Positions 1 through 13,700 of a stretch of 64,000 nucleotides of DNA are shown here, piece by piece. Every line of letters begins with the position of its first letter. Position 1 is the first letter of the stretch. Source of the DNA: Bathymodiolus brooksi (Eukaryota; Mollusca; Bivalvia; Mytilida; Modiolidae); contig OY804578.1 in the NCBI GenBank assembly GCA_963680875.1, positions 24,395,101-24,459,100 of the forward strand, given 5' to 3'. The notes beneath the pieces were generated by a model. The model had not been told where the DNA came from and made no database searches. It saw only the letters and a list, made by a program, of their open reading frames with translations. Position numbers and translations under genes: made by a program.

Positions 1-1130
1 CAGTCAAAATAATTTTTCTGGGATCACTTAAATTACCAGGTTTTTACTACATAATTTTCAATTAAAACTGTTTTCTATAGCCTTATATTATTTTATAAGT
101 ACATTGTACATGTATTCTAACTGAAACTATCAAAATTTACCAGGACAAATTTGTAGGATTGAAAAAAATCAAATCATGATATCACCATATTCTATATTTG
201 AAGTCGACAAACTGCCGCATGATGAAAATTTTTAAAATTCTTAATATCAACCATATTTTCAATATTATGTGCCCATCTACTGCAAAAACACATTCAATAA
301 CATATTCAAAATAATTATAAAGTCATAAACAAAAATAAAATGAGTTGCAATACCCTGTGTCCATGTACATTTATATCCAGTGTTTAGGAACAATATTCAA
401 AAATATTACATACCATGCATTTTGACCATGTAATCTGACACCACAATGCATTTTGTAGCATTTTTGTATGAAACATGTCACTCTGGGTCTGTTGTGACAT
501 TGTTAGGCTAATTTGAACATGATAGCAACAAAAGATAATTTTGATGTATTTTGCCGGTGTGAAACCACTTATTAATTTCTCTAAGGTTTTCTACTAAATT
601 TGTGGTTTTTCGAGCCTACCTGGCCATTTTATCTTAAGTTTAACCTTTCCAGGATCATATATTTTCTGAAACGTACATGATTCCTCTACCTTCAGTCAAA
701 ATATCAGGGCATGCTTATAATCTCGCAGTGAAATGCCATGCTACGGAAAACACCTACTCTAAAATTAGCTCGGTCATCCCTAAGAAATTCAGTATTTATA
801 GGTCATGCATCAAATCCTCCATAGAGATATTAAAATACAACTAAGTCCATCAAATTTGGGCTCAAAATAATCCCTATATATTTAACTTCAATTATCAATT
901 TTAATTAGTCCATTCCATTCAGTAGTTTTCACAATACTCCAAAGTGAAAGGAACTTTTTTCTTGAAATGGGACTACTTTCGTAGCTCTGATTGGTGAATT
1001 AGTGAACCAAAGATTGAATCATCTTGTGTTGTATAGAAATTGTATCTGTGTAAGGATTATGTCTCTAAATACATATAATAAAAACGTAGATATAATATGA
1101 TATTATTGCAACATATCCCAAATCAAGCTA
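1..1130. other. AT-rich non-coding stretch
   Basis: No open frame of note, no recognisable exon and no clear repeat were seen. It lies upstream of the TA-flanked transposon, and may be intron or 5' flank of the tandem pseudokinase gene. Confidence 0.5.
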
Positions 1131-3141
1131 CAGTCAATGGACATAAGTATTCGTCACCCTCGATTTTACGCTATATATTTCATATAAAACCACATTTTTC
1201 AAAAACATTATTGTGAAATCATTTCTATACGGATTTTAATCATTTTTACACCAGAAGAAGCAGAAATATAATATGATAATAGGAGTTGCCTAACTTGGGA
1301 CGAAGTCCAATAATTTTATTTAAACAATATTAACTCAGGTATATGAACCTATAATAAAAGCCGTCATTAGTTTTATTACATCATACAAATTATAAACATT
1401 GTCGGCCATTGTTGTTTATGGTTGTCAAGGACTACTTCATGCTCTATCTTGCGATATTTCACTCGTCGCAACTTCGGCTGATTCCGTACCTTCATCAAAC
1501 CTCGTCCGTATTACGATAGCTCCCATTGGAACTACTTGTGGAAATCTTCAATGAAGGAAGTATTAAAATAATTTCACTTTCGAATATTCATCCAATAATA
1601 ACATATTTTCATTCGTCGCAATGTCGGCTGATTCTGTACCTTCATCAAAGACCAATATTTTTCAAAGCAAACTCTATACAATCATCTATTGTCGCCATTT
1701 TAGAACTTATTCGTGGTGCGCAATGTTTGATTGAAGAGATACGGTCTTCCGGTGAAGAAATGTGACGCGTAGACGCACATCAAATATCGGCAAACTGCGG
1801 GTGATTCCGCTTCTCTCCCTCAATACTGTACTACGGTAATTGATATGCGTCTACGCGTCAAATTTCTTCGCCGGAAGACCGTATCACTTCAATCAAACAT
1901 TGCGCACCGCGAATAAGCTCTAAAATGGCAACAATAGATGAGTTTGCTTTGAAAAATATTGGTCTTTGATGAAGGTACGGAATCAGCCAACATTGCGACG
2001 AATGAAAATATATTATTATTGGACGAATATTTGAAAGTGAAATTATTTTAATACCTCCTTCATTGAAAATTTTCGAAAGTAGTTCCAATGGGAGCTATCG
2101 TAATATGGACGAGGTATGATGAAGGTACGGAATCAGCCGAAGTTGCGACGAGTGCAAATGCCGTATTACAGCCGAGGTATTGAGGAAGCGAAGCGGACTC
2201 ACCCGAGGTTTGCCGAATGACGAAATTTTGAACGGGTTCCACTTCTCACGAGATTTAGAGCTAATGTGTAAGCAACTTGATTTTGTTTTCTACATCCTTG
2301 TACTCGTTCTTGATTTTATTTCTACAATATATCATTTTTAGTACTTTGGTAATCTTGACCCCTTTGGGGCCACGAGTACCAGATTGCTGCGCATCCTTAC
2401 GGAGTCTAATTCCACCAGTAACCCTCACTCGTCGCAACTTCGGCTGATTCCGTATCTTCATCAAAGACCAATATTTTTCAAAGCAAACTCTATACACTCA
2501 TCTATTGTCGCCATTTTAGAATTTATTCGCGGTGCGAAATGTTTGATTGAAGTGATACGGTCTTCCGGCAAAGAAATTTGACGCGTAGAGCCATATCAAA
2601 TACCGTATTACAGCCGAGGTATTGAGGAAGTGAAGTGGACTCACCCGAGGTTTGCCGATTGCAGTAACACTGTATTGGTTACCAGTTGCGTCATTTCCGG
2701 TGCAAGGAATTTTATCCATTAGTGCTATGGATCTGGAATCAAAATATTGCTATTTCTACCATAGTTGGGACTTCGTCCCATATGCAGATTATTTGTTTAT
2801 TTTAACATGATTTTCTGTTAGATTGCCTTTATTTTCTTATGATTTAAAGACAAATTTTGTTTTCTGACGTCAAATTTGCTATTTATTTAACCAAAATATA
2901 TATTAAAAATCGGAAAAATCAACATTTGTGTTTAAATCAACAGAAAACAAAAACCATGCAGACAAAAATTATTATCAGATAAACAGATAAAATTCAAAGA
3001 ATTCTGCGTGTCTTGAAATAAATTTGATAAAAATCTGCCCAGAGATGGCTTTACAAAATTTTAGTGGAAAAATGGGGTTTTATATGAAATATATAATATA
3101 GTAAAAAATCAAAGGTGACGAATATTTATGTCCATGGACTG
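1131..3141. mobile_element. Non-autonomous Tc1/mariner-type DNA transposon, TA target duplication
   Basis: The two ends are inverted copies. The left end starts CAGTCAATGGACATAAGTAT and the right end, read on the minus strand, starts CAGTCCATGGACATAAATAT. Similarity continues for about 80 bp, including TATTCGTCACC and TTTCATATAAAACC. Both ends are flanked by the dinucleotide TA (1129-1130 and 3142-3143), the target duplication expected of Tc1/mariner elements. The 2,011-bp interior has no transposase frame. It is built of nested inverted and direct repeats, among them GGGACGAAGTCC near 1297 and its inverse near 2766. An autonomous partner would be needed for movement. The superfamily call rests on the TA duplication and CAGT ends only. 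Confidence 0.75.
1447..2158. repeat. Long imperfect palindrome inside the TA element
   Basis: Sequence at about 1447-1795 is repeated in inverse order at about 1846-2158, with roughly 300-bp arms and a short centre near 1800-1845. Shared blocks include TCGTCGCAACTTCGGCTGAT and GACCAATATTTTTCAAAGCA. Part of the same module occurs again in direct orientation at 2427-2590, and a 60-bp block at 2162 recurs at 2603. Frames of 60-80 codons here simply mirror the repeats. Confidence 0.75.
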
Positions 3142-3143
3142 TA

Positions 3144-3950
3144 CATGGTCTCTGAAAACGATCAGCTCTCACAAATATGAAGAAAGACGCATTGAATTAC
3201 ATATGATAAATAGGTTATGATATGGCATTTTTCATATCGCATGCCATATTTGCCCTCGGGCCGCCGTCTTCGGCTTGGGATAATATGGGCGTCTCGAGTT
3301 GATATGAAATGTGATATGAGAAGTGCCATATAATAATCTATAACTATTATATATTATGAAAAGAATGTTTAAACAGAACTAATATCCAAAAACAAAGAAA
3401 TTCAAAGAATGTTATAGAACTGGAAAATGCAAAAATAAAATTTTTTGTTTAAAAATCTTAATTGTTTTATTTCATGCCAACAGTTGCACATTGAAGGTAA
3501 TACATTTATTAATTGGAATGTTGTAGTTTTGCATGTCAATAATTGCTTTGATAATGGGCTATGCCAGTTAATGTGATGACAAATTACTCCTCTTAATTAG
3601 ATTAATCATAATGCATTCACTTTACTTTATTTATAACTTTTCAACAAGAGTACATAATTAGTTTCGTTCTATATACATTTATGTACATCTGCAATATTTG
3701 TTTCTACAACATTCGTAAAGTATATTTTAGAATTGTTCTACATATTTACTTGAAGCTTTATATTTATATTTGATAATATTATTTTTCTTGTTGATAAATG
3801 CGATTAGTTTAGTACATTTATTTATTTGTTTTCAATATCTCTATTTAAGTCGTATACAAAGTTTAAAAAAAAAAAAATTATTTAAAAAAATTGTGTGTTT
3901 TATTTGTTTTTATTACACGAAACAATTTCTTATTTTATCACTCTTTGAAG
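3144..3950. other. Non-coding stretch before the first visible exon
   Basis: It holds one fold-back (3216-3334) and is otherwise AT-rich. A T-rich tract precedes the splice acceptor at 3949-3950. No upstream coding exon could be recognised here. Confidence 0.5.
3216..3334. repeat. Small fold-back element
   Basis: ATATGGCATTTTTCATATC at the left end is matched by its inverse near 3313-3334, around a GC-rich centre with CTTCGG. It resembles the larger hairpins at 48.9-49.2 kb, which share the ATATGGGNGTCTC motif. Confidence 0.5.
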
Positions 3951-4751
3951 GTTCGTCGTTACCAACAACTACATCAGAATACCAATTAACTTTGTGTAAG
4001 GTTTTAAACATATTCCTTGACACGACACGAATCTCTCAAATGGTACGGTTACACCTGTTATGTCTGATAGAACCACTACTATTCAAAGAGACAAAAGAAC
4101 TAGTTACCAACGCCGTCTACTTATTTCAAAGGAATAATCAACAGTCAAAGGACATCAGAGGAAAGGTCAGCAAACATATCCTTCAACAATTAGCTGTAAT
4201 AAATTTTAAACTTGATGGTATTATTCACCAGTCATCAAATGTTGGATTAGAACCTTCATGGGGAACATTTGCAGGCACGGTGTCTGAAGATAAACATGTG
4301 GTCATGCATGGCCTAATTCCTACCTTACACTGCATTGCAGAAGGAAGCATGCAGGACTATAAACGAAAGGCAAATAAAAATGAAACGAGGAAGCATCTTA
4401 ACACTCTAGACATTCTTAAACATCTACAAGATGAAAAGCTACATCATAATTTAATACAGCTTATTGCCTTCCAATGCAGACCACTCCCAATGTTTTACAT
4501 TACTGATAAATCAACGGACCACGACTTAAACAGCCATTTGTTAGATGCTAGAAAGCTGAAATGTTGGATTTCCAACCGTGAACTGATAACAATGGTAGCT
4601 GATGCAGTAGACGCCGTTTCATTTCTGCACAGCAAACAAGTAGTTCATCGGAACTTGACAACTTATGCCTTTAGTTTGAGAAGAAAAAACATCGTATTAC
4701 ATGATTTCAGCGTAGCGGAAATTATAGACAAAATCACCGGATTTATATCAG
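3951..4751 (+). CDS. Tandem pseudokinase, first visible exon (N-lobe to DFS of domain 1)
   Basis: The acceptor follows TCACTCTTTGAAG and the donor is G|GTAATT. The open frame extends upstream of 3951 to a Met at 3770, but that part is low-complexity, T-rich and hydrophobic, as expected of intron read-through, so the exon start is a best guess. It ends one base into a codon, which exon 2 completes as Asp. It encodes NLIQLIAF (hinge region of a kinase), [12 protein letters not shown] (catalytic loop with D changed to N) and LHDFS. Confidence 0.8.
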
Positions 4752-7700
4752 GTAATTTTAATATAGCGGACATTATAGTCAATAACACTGAATTGACATG
4801 AGTAACACGACGGGTGTAGGAACTGCTTACCTTTCCGGAGCACCTGAGTTCACCTCCGGTTTTAGTGGGGTTTGTGTTGCTCAATCTTTAGTTTTCTGTG
4901 TATTGTTTTGTAGATTCTTCTGTGTCTTTCTGTCTTTTTTTCTGTTGACATTGCACTGTCTGTCCTTCTTCAATTTTCGGTTTCTGATTACACCTGTGGT
5001 AGATTCAAACTTTTCTTATATCAAGTAATTTAGAATATGTATACAATCCAGTTGATGTAGATGCTCTCCAATATTAAATTAACTAAGAATTGTAATTTAG
5101 GCCTCAAGTTCCTTATTTTAGATAATAATTCTAAATTCTTTTTAAATAATTCATTGCTAAAGAAACTGAAAATATATGAATTGAGTTCTGCAACAAATAC
5201 ATGTCTATTAAAACCTTAAATGAAACGAAAGTTGAATGGAATGTTGTAAATTATTGATATATATTCCTAGATTTAGACAGTAGCGAGATACCAGTTTTAT
5301 GGTCAGCACCAGAGAGTATCTTAGAAGATCATTATGATTCCAAAACAGACATCTGGATGTTAGGGCTATTTATTTACGAGGTCTTCACACATGGTTGTCA
5401 TCCTTATACAGAGGTGTATCGCACTCCAACAGAACACCTTCTGGAATATGTAAGTAGTTTTTATCTGAATAAACGTTAGAGAAAACCGAAGGGGAGATCA
5501 AGATTGGACAATCCAGAGACACAGGAAACATTGGGCACAAGACACAGAACGAAGACATACAAAACAAAAACACAACTAAAAGTAATATTTCACATTATCT
5601 TGAATATCTATAGCCGATCCTTTATACTGTGGTTTTTGGTAGAATAAATGTCTGAACACTGAATGTTACAATCATGTTTAACATGAATCTGAAATCTACA
5701 CAGCTCTATTCAATTAAATGAATAGATGCTATTTTTGGTAGAAAATATTAATGGCAAACAAAGCAAATTCTTAAACGTTAATTTTATTATTATTATTATT
5801 ATTAAGTAGCGAATGCTTGGTCACGGCTGAAGAATTTACAATTACATTGGGATACCTACACATTTTTGTACACTGCAGCCCGATGAGCGACAAAATTCAA
5901 TTTAAAGCAACACCAAAATGCAACAATGTAGAATATTTAGCACTTTTTTTCACTTGTACGCTGCAGCTTGATGAACAACAAAATTAATATTAAAGCACCA
6001 ACAATATGCATTAATGTAGAATATTTAGCACAATTAAAGTCTGTTCATCACAACAACTGTACTGAACAGTCCCTGTACTGGGAATCAATAGTAACAAAAG
6101 TAAAATTGAGGGTTAATTTCTTTAACTCGTAAAATTGGAAATACAATATATTTACAAATTTACACCTTTGACCCTGGTAAACAGCGATCAACAAAAGTTC
6201 TTCTATGAATTAACATACATTATAACATAGTTGATACTGGGTACAGAGGTCAACCAAAGTTCAATCTGAATTGATGCCGCACTTCTATAACATCCATAAC
6301 AAACATCTTTGCCATTACAAGTGCATCAACAATCAGCTGTGCCTTTACATGAAGTATCACCCTTCAAATATAATTCGCAATTCGAAAAAAAACAAATTAC
6401 AACAGCAGCAAAAAATATTCAAAACTGCAGGAGTGTTGGAGGCTTTTTCTTTCTTTGAATGTTTGTGCAAAATGAAGAACTTGAAATGATGCAATTTTAC
6501 CAGTTTCATGTCTTGAATGGAAAGGGTATAAATTCACGTAATGATCGACAACTATGTATATTGGAAGGGAGATAACTCTATAACATATATATCTTAACTA
6601 CGGTACAAAAAACACTGGGCAAAGAACGACAACACTTGAAAAACAATGGTTATTGCTCCAATAAATGGACTGTGATTAACGATGAGTACTATTAAAAGCA
6701 TGTATATTTGGACGTAAAACAAAAATGTTGTTAACCATTTGACATCAAACAGCCACAGTATTGTCTAGCTATACCTACAATGAGCTCAAATTGAGCAAAT
6801 ACAGTGAATCAAAACATTAACGAAGAAAAAATAATGCATAAGTATGTTTGCTTGTTGGTGTTTAATGCCACTTTCAGCAATATTTCAGTTATATCGTGGC
6901 AGTCAGTTTTATTGGTGGAAGAAACCAGAGAACCCGGAGAAAACCACCGATCTGTTGCAAATCATTGCCAAACTTTATCACATAATGCTGTACACCTTGC
7001 CCTGATCGAGATGCGAACTCACATCATCAGTGGTGATAGGCACTGATTGCATAGGTTGTTATAAAACTAACATACGATCACGGCCACAACGACCCCCGCA
7101 CAAGTATGTAAGATCATCATACCAAATACCGAAATTAGGAAACATTATAGAAAAATTATACGAATTTATTAACTTTCAGATTGTTTTTCAAGACCTGAAA
7201 CCTTATAAATGGCCTTGTATACCAAAGGAAGTGCATGATATAATTTTCTCATGTGTTGTGACTAAGCCAGAGGACAGACTTGACATATCTCGAATCCGAA
7301 AACTACTTAGCAATATATTAATTACATTTCAAGGAGGTAATGACATTTTTTTTATATTTGAATGACGCAATATTAGTTTCATTATAGCTCAGTGAGGTTA
7401 TAATATATTATTATGCAGAATTTAACATTATAGAAGAAAAAAAGACATTGTTAATTGTAATAAAATAAAAAATGAAAAATACCACACTGTCGGAACAGTT
7501 CTAAAATACCACACTGTCGGAACAGTTCCGAAATACAATAGAAAATCGTAGACAGATGCAAAATCGATATGCCTAAGGGACCGACCATTTAACTTGAAGG
7601 GGGGGGGCATTATGGTTTTTTGTTTCGTTCAGAATTTTTTTCCAGAATATAACATTAGGTTATATGACAAAAACTCTGAATCAGATTATTTTATTTTTCT

Positions 7701-10700
7701 TCCACCAAAATCAGAATATTTTTTTAGAAAAAAACCATAACCCCCCTTCAAGTTAAATGGTCGTTCCATAACTCACATAACTTCTTACTTTTCTGGCTTG
7801 GTACAGGCATTTTTAACAAAAGTAGCAGGATTAAGCTAGTTCTATGGACCCAGACATCCACTCTTCGCGAAATTATGTGATAATGGAAATGTGTTTCACA
7901 TGTGAGTAAAATACCAACCTTTACAAATAAGCATTTTATAATGAAGTCTGGTTTCTTCTTATAAAACGATAACTTTCGTTTCACATTATATCTTGTTGCT
8001 GTAGAAAAAAAAAGACGTGTAACTCAGATATTTGAAGATGACAAAAAGTATCCTGAACTTGACATAAACCAAGCTTTGCCAGAACGGGTAAGTGCTTTTA
8101 TTAATAGATATATGTGACTATTAAGGTTCAAAAACTTTATTTAAAGACGATACAAAGCAATACAAATAACACAAGCTCTATTGAGCTTTTGAATCGTCTA
8201 TTATATAACATAAAATAGTAACAGAAAACATGCATGACAGTACATATAATACAGCAAGGCACATATAAGGCATACAATCATAAGACATTACAACAATAAA
8301 TATCATAGCACATATATATCATGCATACTTACTAATAAATAAAACATAAGGCATTGCATATGAAGCACATATTATTATAAAACACAAGCGACAAAGATAA
8401 TTAAGCACAAACATAAACAATTTATGCATTACAAGCACTAATTTAAAAATAGCAATACTAAAAGCTTGAAACTATAGCACTACAGAGCAAAGCTATTTGC
8501 ATGCATTGCAACGACATGAATTGCCAGTCCATGTACTGATTAATTTTGAAAATTGATTAATATTTGTTTCATTTCGAAAATGTTCTGGCAATTCATTCCA
8601 TAGTTTTGAAGCGGTATAGGGAAGAGTTAATACCGTACCTAATAGTTCTGACCTGGGGTAATTCAGTTGTGTTACTGTATCTGAAAGAATATTGATGTTT
8701 CTTAGTATTTATTAGATCATACAAATATGATGGACAGTTCTTATTAATAATTTTAAATGTTTCCAGTGCAATTGAACTTAGTCTACGCACCTTTAGTGAT
8801 GATAACTTTGACAAATGTAATAGTTCTTCATAGTTACTTGTGTAATTATTATAAACAAAGCGTAGAGCTCGTTCTTGTATTTTTTTCATTTTTAAAGTAT
8901 TTTTTTCACTACAAAAATGCCAGGTGATCGGACAATAAGTCAGGTTTTATAAAATAAAAGAATAATAAATGGTTAATCAGCCAAGTTTGTTTAGATATTT
9001 TCCAATGCGCTTTAGTATATTTAGTTGGCGAGATGTTTTTTTACCTATATCTGAAATGTGTTTGTCAAATTTAAGTTCATAGTCTATTGTTACTGCTAAT
9101 AATTTAGCATCATTTTCACACTCTATCCTATTTCCTTTTAATTCAAAAACTATTTTATGGTCGAAAGATTGCTTGCCGATTGCCAAAGCTTGAAGCTTGT
9201 CTGGATTGGCTTTCATAAGATTATAATGAAACCAATCCAGCATCTTTAAACTGTCACTCTCCAAATTTTGAACAACATTTTTGATATCATAGTCAGCATA
9301 GGACAGAGTGTTATCATCAGCATAATTATAAATTGTACTATTATTTACAACATAAAAAAATATCATTTATAAAAATTTTAATAATACAGGACCTAAAATA
9401 GATCCCTGCGGAACACCTTTATACATATATTTAAAATTACTGCACACATTTTCAACCTTAATACACTGTTTTATTTGATGAAGGTAACTAAATAAAAGAT
9501 CAAGGGCACTATCAGACCAGTTTTCAATTTTAATAGCAATAAATTGTGAGGCAAACAATCAAAAGCCTTTGATAGGTCCATCAGTATGGCGGCCACAAAT
9601 TTATTGTCATCCAGGGCCTTCTTCCAGTCTTCGATAATTTTTAAAAAGGCTGTTTGACACCTGTATCTGGAACAAAAAGCTGACAAAAAGGTCTTTCCAT
9701 TGTTAATAACACAGTATAAAAATAACAATGGTTTGATATTCGCTTTTGTGTCTTTCATCATATAACTAAACACACAACCATAATATTTTCACTTCAATTA
9801 TAGTATACATACGGCACCTTATTCATTATATAACTCAATACACAACAATATTATAATCACTTAGGGTGCTTTTTTCAGTGAATTGCAATGTATAACAATT
9901 TGTCCCCTTTTTTCATAAAAAAATCAATATGTAATATTAGAGAAAAAGGGTCAGTTGAGTTTATTAACAAATAGTTTAAACAAACCACTTTTGTTTGTTT
10001 ATATGCTATTAAAATTTTGTTATTTTGCTATTATAACAACTAAAAACTCTTTAAACTGAAAAAGTTTTACAAAATGGATAGTAATGCCAAAATAAGGAAT
10101 TATGAACAATTGTTTGTAGCCTAATGACATTCTTCCCTTTCATATACTCACTATCATTGTTTTGCAGGGATTACCTGACCTTTTCAAACAGCTGAAAAAG
10201 AACAACACACAAGACAGAAGTATGTTGAAAAACGTTTATTTAAAAAGAACAGTAACTTCCGAATGAAAAAAATATATGAAAACTTAAAACTTGATAAGTA
10301 TGAAATTTAGTACCATGCAATACTGGAATTTTATATATATAGGTATTGATGCTTGAAAACTATATTAAGAGAAACCATATTCAGCAATTTATGATCAAGT
10401 ACATCTATATTGAATTAAATGTGTCTTGTCATTCAATGTTTTGTGGCTACAAAAAGGGAACAGATTTAATGTATGTTTGAATTGTTCACTTCGGCATATA
10501 TGGGTTAGGATTATGGTGTTTAACGTCACTTTCAACAATATTTCAGTTTTGTCATGTCAGATATATTGGTGCAGGAAACTGAAGTAACTGGAGAAAACCA
10601 CCGACCTGCTGCCAGACACTTATAAACTTTATGACACAATGTTATATCCAGTACACCTTGCCACATGATTCAAATATCACAACGTTAGAGGTAATAGGCA

Positions 10701-13700
10701 CTGATTGCATAGATAGTTGTAAATCCAACTACCATAGATCATGACAACAGCAGCCCCTGGTCATATATATTTGACATGAATAGTGCCTGATTTTTTTATG
10801 AAACTTGTAGTACATTACTTTTTAGCTCCTATTCCCAAGTATAATGAGAGCTCTTACCATTGCTTGGCTTCCCTCGTCGTCCATCCGTCCTTTGTATGCC
10901 ATATGTTTATATAAAGAAAAACGCAAAATCAACAAAACTTCAACAAAAAAAGTTCAGGAAAATCGCTTAAAGGGTCAAATTGCTACAACACTTTTGGAAA
11001 ACAGATACATATGCAATCATCTTTCAGAGTTGTGGTCAATGACCACAACTATCAATCATGGCTGCCACCGTCTCTGAAAATAGAATAAAAATAGACAAAA
11101 CTCCGACTAGTAACCCTCACGAATCATGCAAAGAACCAATTGCTACCGGAATCCATAGAACTGACACATGTATCATCCACTTTTGGATTTTTGCTTGATA
11201 ATCCCAACCGCCAAAATAATATGGCCACCACCGTTGTTTTGTATGCAAATTAAGTTTATATTAACTAAATGTAATTATTTAAAAAGCTTCAAACGCTGAG
11301 CCATATTGAAACATACTTCGCATAAAACCTGTTGAAATTTTAAATGTACATGTATATAAATAATACGAAAAAATGTAAGGCTTATTTATGGAAAATAATT
11401 GAAATATGCACACGAAAAAGCAAACTACTAACACGAAAAAGTAAAATAAAAACCTCCAATATTCAGATTTTTTTATTAATATTTCGACTTTTCACATTTG
11501 CCCTAATTAATATGCAAGACGAAAAGTCGACTTGGCCGCATCCGTTTTCAATGTATGTATTTTAGTAATATGAACCGTCTTTTGCTCATTTCCGAGAACA
11601 GCATAAGTGCAATTTAAAACCACAAGGTATGGTTTGAGATGGTCCTTTGATATTTTCCTCTCAAAATGTCGTCGCTCCTACTAAAAGGCCATGTTAAATA
11701 ATTAAGATACTTGTCTTGGTGAGACCACGTGGAACCAATTGGATGCTAAGTGAGTAAACACAGACTCCTGTGAGCCTCTGAGGTTTCCAATAACAATGGG
11801 AAAAAGAAAGGCTTGTGATATGTATTGACCATTCTAATAAGTTGTCTTATTATATTTGTTTAACAATGTTTAGAATATTGCTTTCATTTTCTTTCAGATA
11901 TTATTCGAAAATCATATTTCAATACAAAACAACGACGGCCATTGCACAACGTACTAATTACTACAGCAGACATCAAAGCACCTGACCAACCAATCATTCA
12001 ACAGAAGGTAGATACTATATTTGTATTAAATTTAATTATCAACAACTATGTTTAAATCACATTTCAACAAATTAATTGTAAATGTGTGTTTATTTATTAT
12101 TATTCATGTACAATGAATGTAGCAGTAACTGTGTATCCTTCCGGAACACTCGAGTTCACACCTGGTTTGTAGTGGGGTTCGTGGCTCTCAATCTTTTCTT
12201 TTGTTGATCATTGTTAGGTTTTTTCTTTCATGTGCACACTGTTGTGTCTGTAGAGTTACGCACCCTTTAATATCTTCAAGATTTTCTTATTCTAGCAAAA
12301 TGGCTATATAAAAGTACCAAGTCAAAACATTTGTTTTCGTAGCGAACTGACGATTTGGATGCAAAAACATAAACAGTACACACACAAAGAAAAAACGAAC
12401 TCCCATACGAAAATGATAAGTAATAACGTGATGTGGAAAGTGTCTAAACTTGATTTGGTCTTTATATATAAAAAAGTTGGGCATATTTTATTTATCAGTT
12501 AGCAACTTGTCTAATCTTCGCATATTCTATTTGCTCAAAATATTAGCAAATGGGATTGGGCACAAGTTATTACAACAATTATTCAAATCCGTTTCGTACA
12601 ATTTACAACATTATATACATAACAGCAACCATACGATGAAATGTATCAATTTACATAAAGATGTATGAACAAACAACAAAAAAAGGAGAAAGAATCAAAC
12701 AAAGAGACATGGTACCTATTAGTAAAAGGAAGAAATGTTTACAAAAAAATAAATAAAGGGAAAACAAAGTTTAGATCTGCATGATTGTCCAAATATATTG
12801 CTATCTTTTAAAGAGACTTAAACCGCACGAAAAATATCTTGAAAGTTCTGTATTTCCATATAAAATGATATTCAAATCTATTTCACCATAAATTCTTAAA
12901 ATTACAAATACTTATTTTTGTCTAATATTATCATATAGAGAACATTCCATAAAAAAATGAAAACAGTTTTCACACTCAAATCCACATTTACAGCCAGATT
13001 TAATACCAAGATTAAACATACATCAATCGTAATTAATTATTGTTAAGCCGAAGTTTTGTGTGAATAATATAACATTTTCCTTGACCAAAGGAGCATCACT
13101 TTATCCATTAAGTTCTTTTAATCCCATTATATGTCGGAATATTTCTTTTTTTCCCCAAATCAATAGAATTCCAAGTGTGGAAAGAAAAAAATGATACATT
13201 GGTCAGGTATAATCTATAATAAGGAATTACATCATTTTCACTGTTCCTAGGGGGATTTCAGAAATCTCTGATACTCGTGGGTAGAATGTTTATTGCATTT
13301 GGTGGTGTTGTATCATGGGTAATATTATATAATATAAGCATAATCTTCGCATAGAAGCTGTCAAATGAGATAATTTTTACTACACACAAGTTAATGACAA
13401 ATGAGATGGAATTTTCTTTCCTTATCTTTCCTTCTTCAGTTGGTAACCTTCCTTCGTGTTTACTTTTCAGTTGGTTCATTTTGCACGTATTTGTAATAAT
13501 GTTTCAATGACCATAATCTTGTGATAACGCAAACACTTTTACATTTTAATACCGCTATGTAATAATTAATTATACCACGGTTTTCCGAGTTAAACGGTTA
13601 AAAAATCGAGATAGTTTAACGGTTTAACTCGATATACCATGGTATAAATGATTTGTAACATGAAACCATGCAATATCACATCTACCGGTAGGTCGTTGAT

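Noticed and set aside
1526..2719. Small frames on both strands with near-identical proteins
   Set aside because: They mirror the inverted copies inside the TA-flanked element and have no family resemblance.
3770..3950. Met at 3770 with a hydrophobic stretch as a signal peptide or membrane anchor of the pseudokinase
   Set aside because: The stretch is poly-T/A-driven and directly precedes a splice acceptor, so read-through is more likely. It is not excluded without transcript data.
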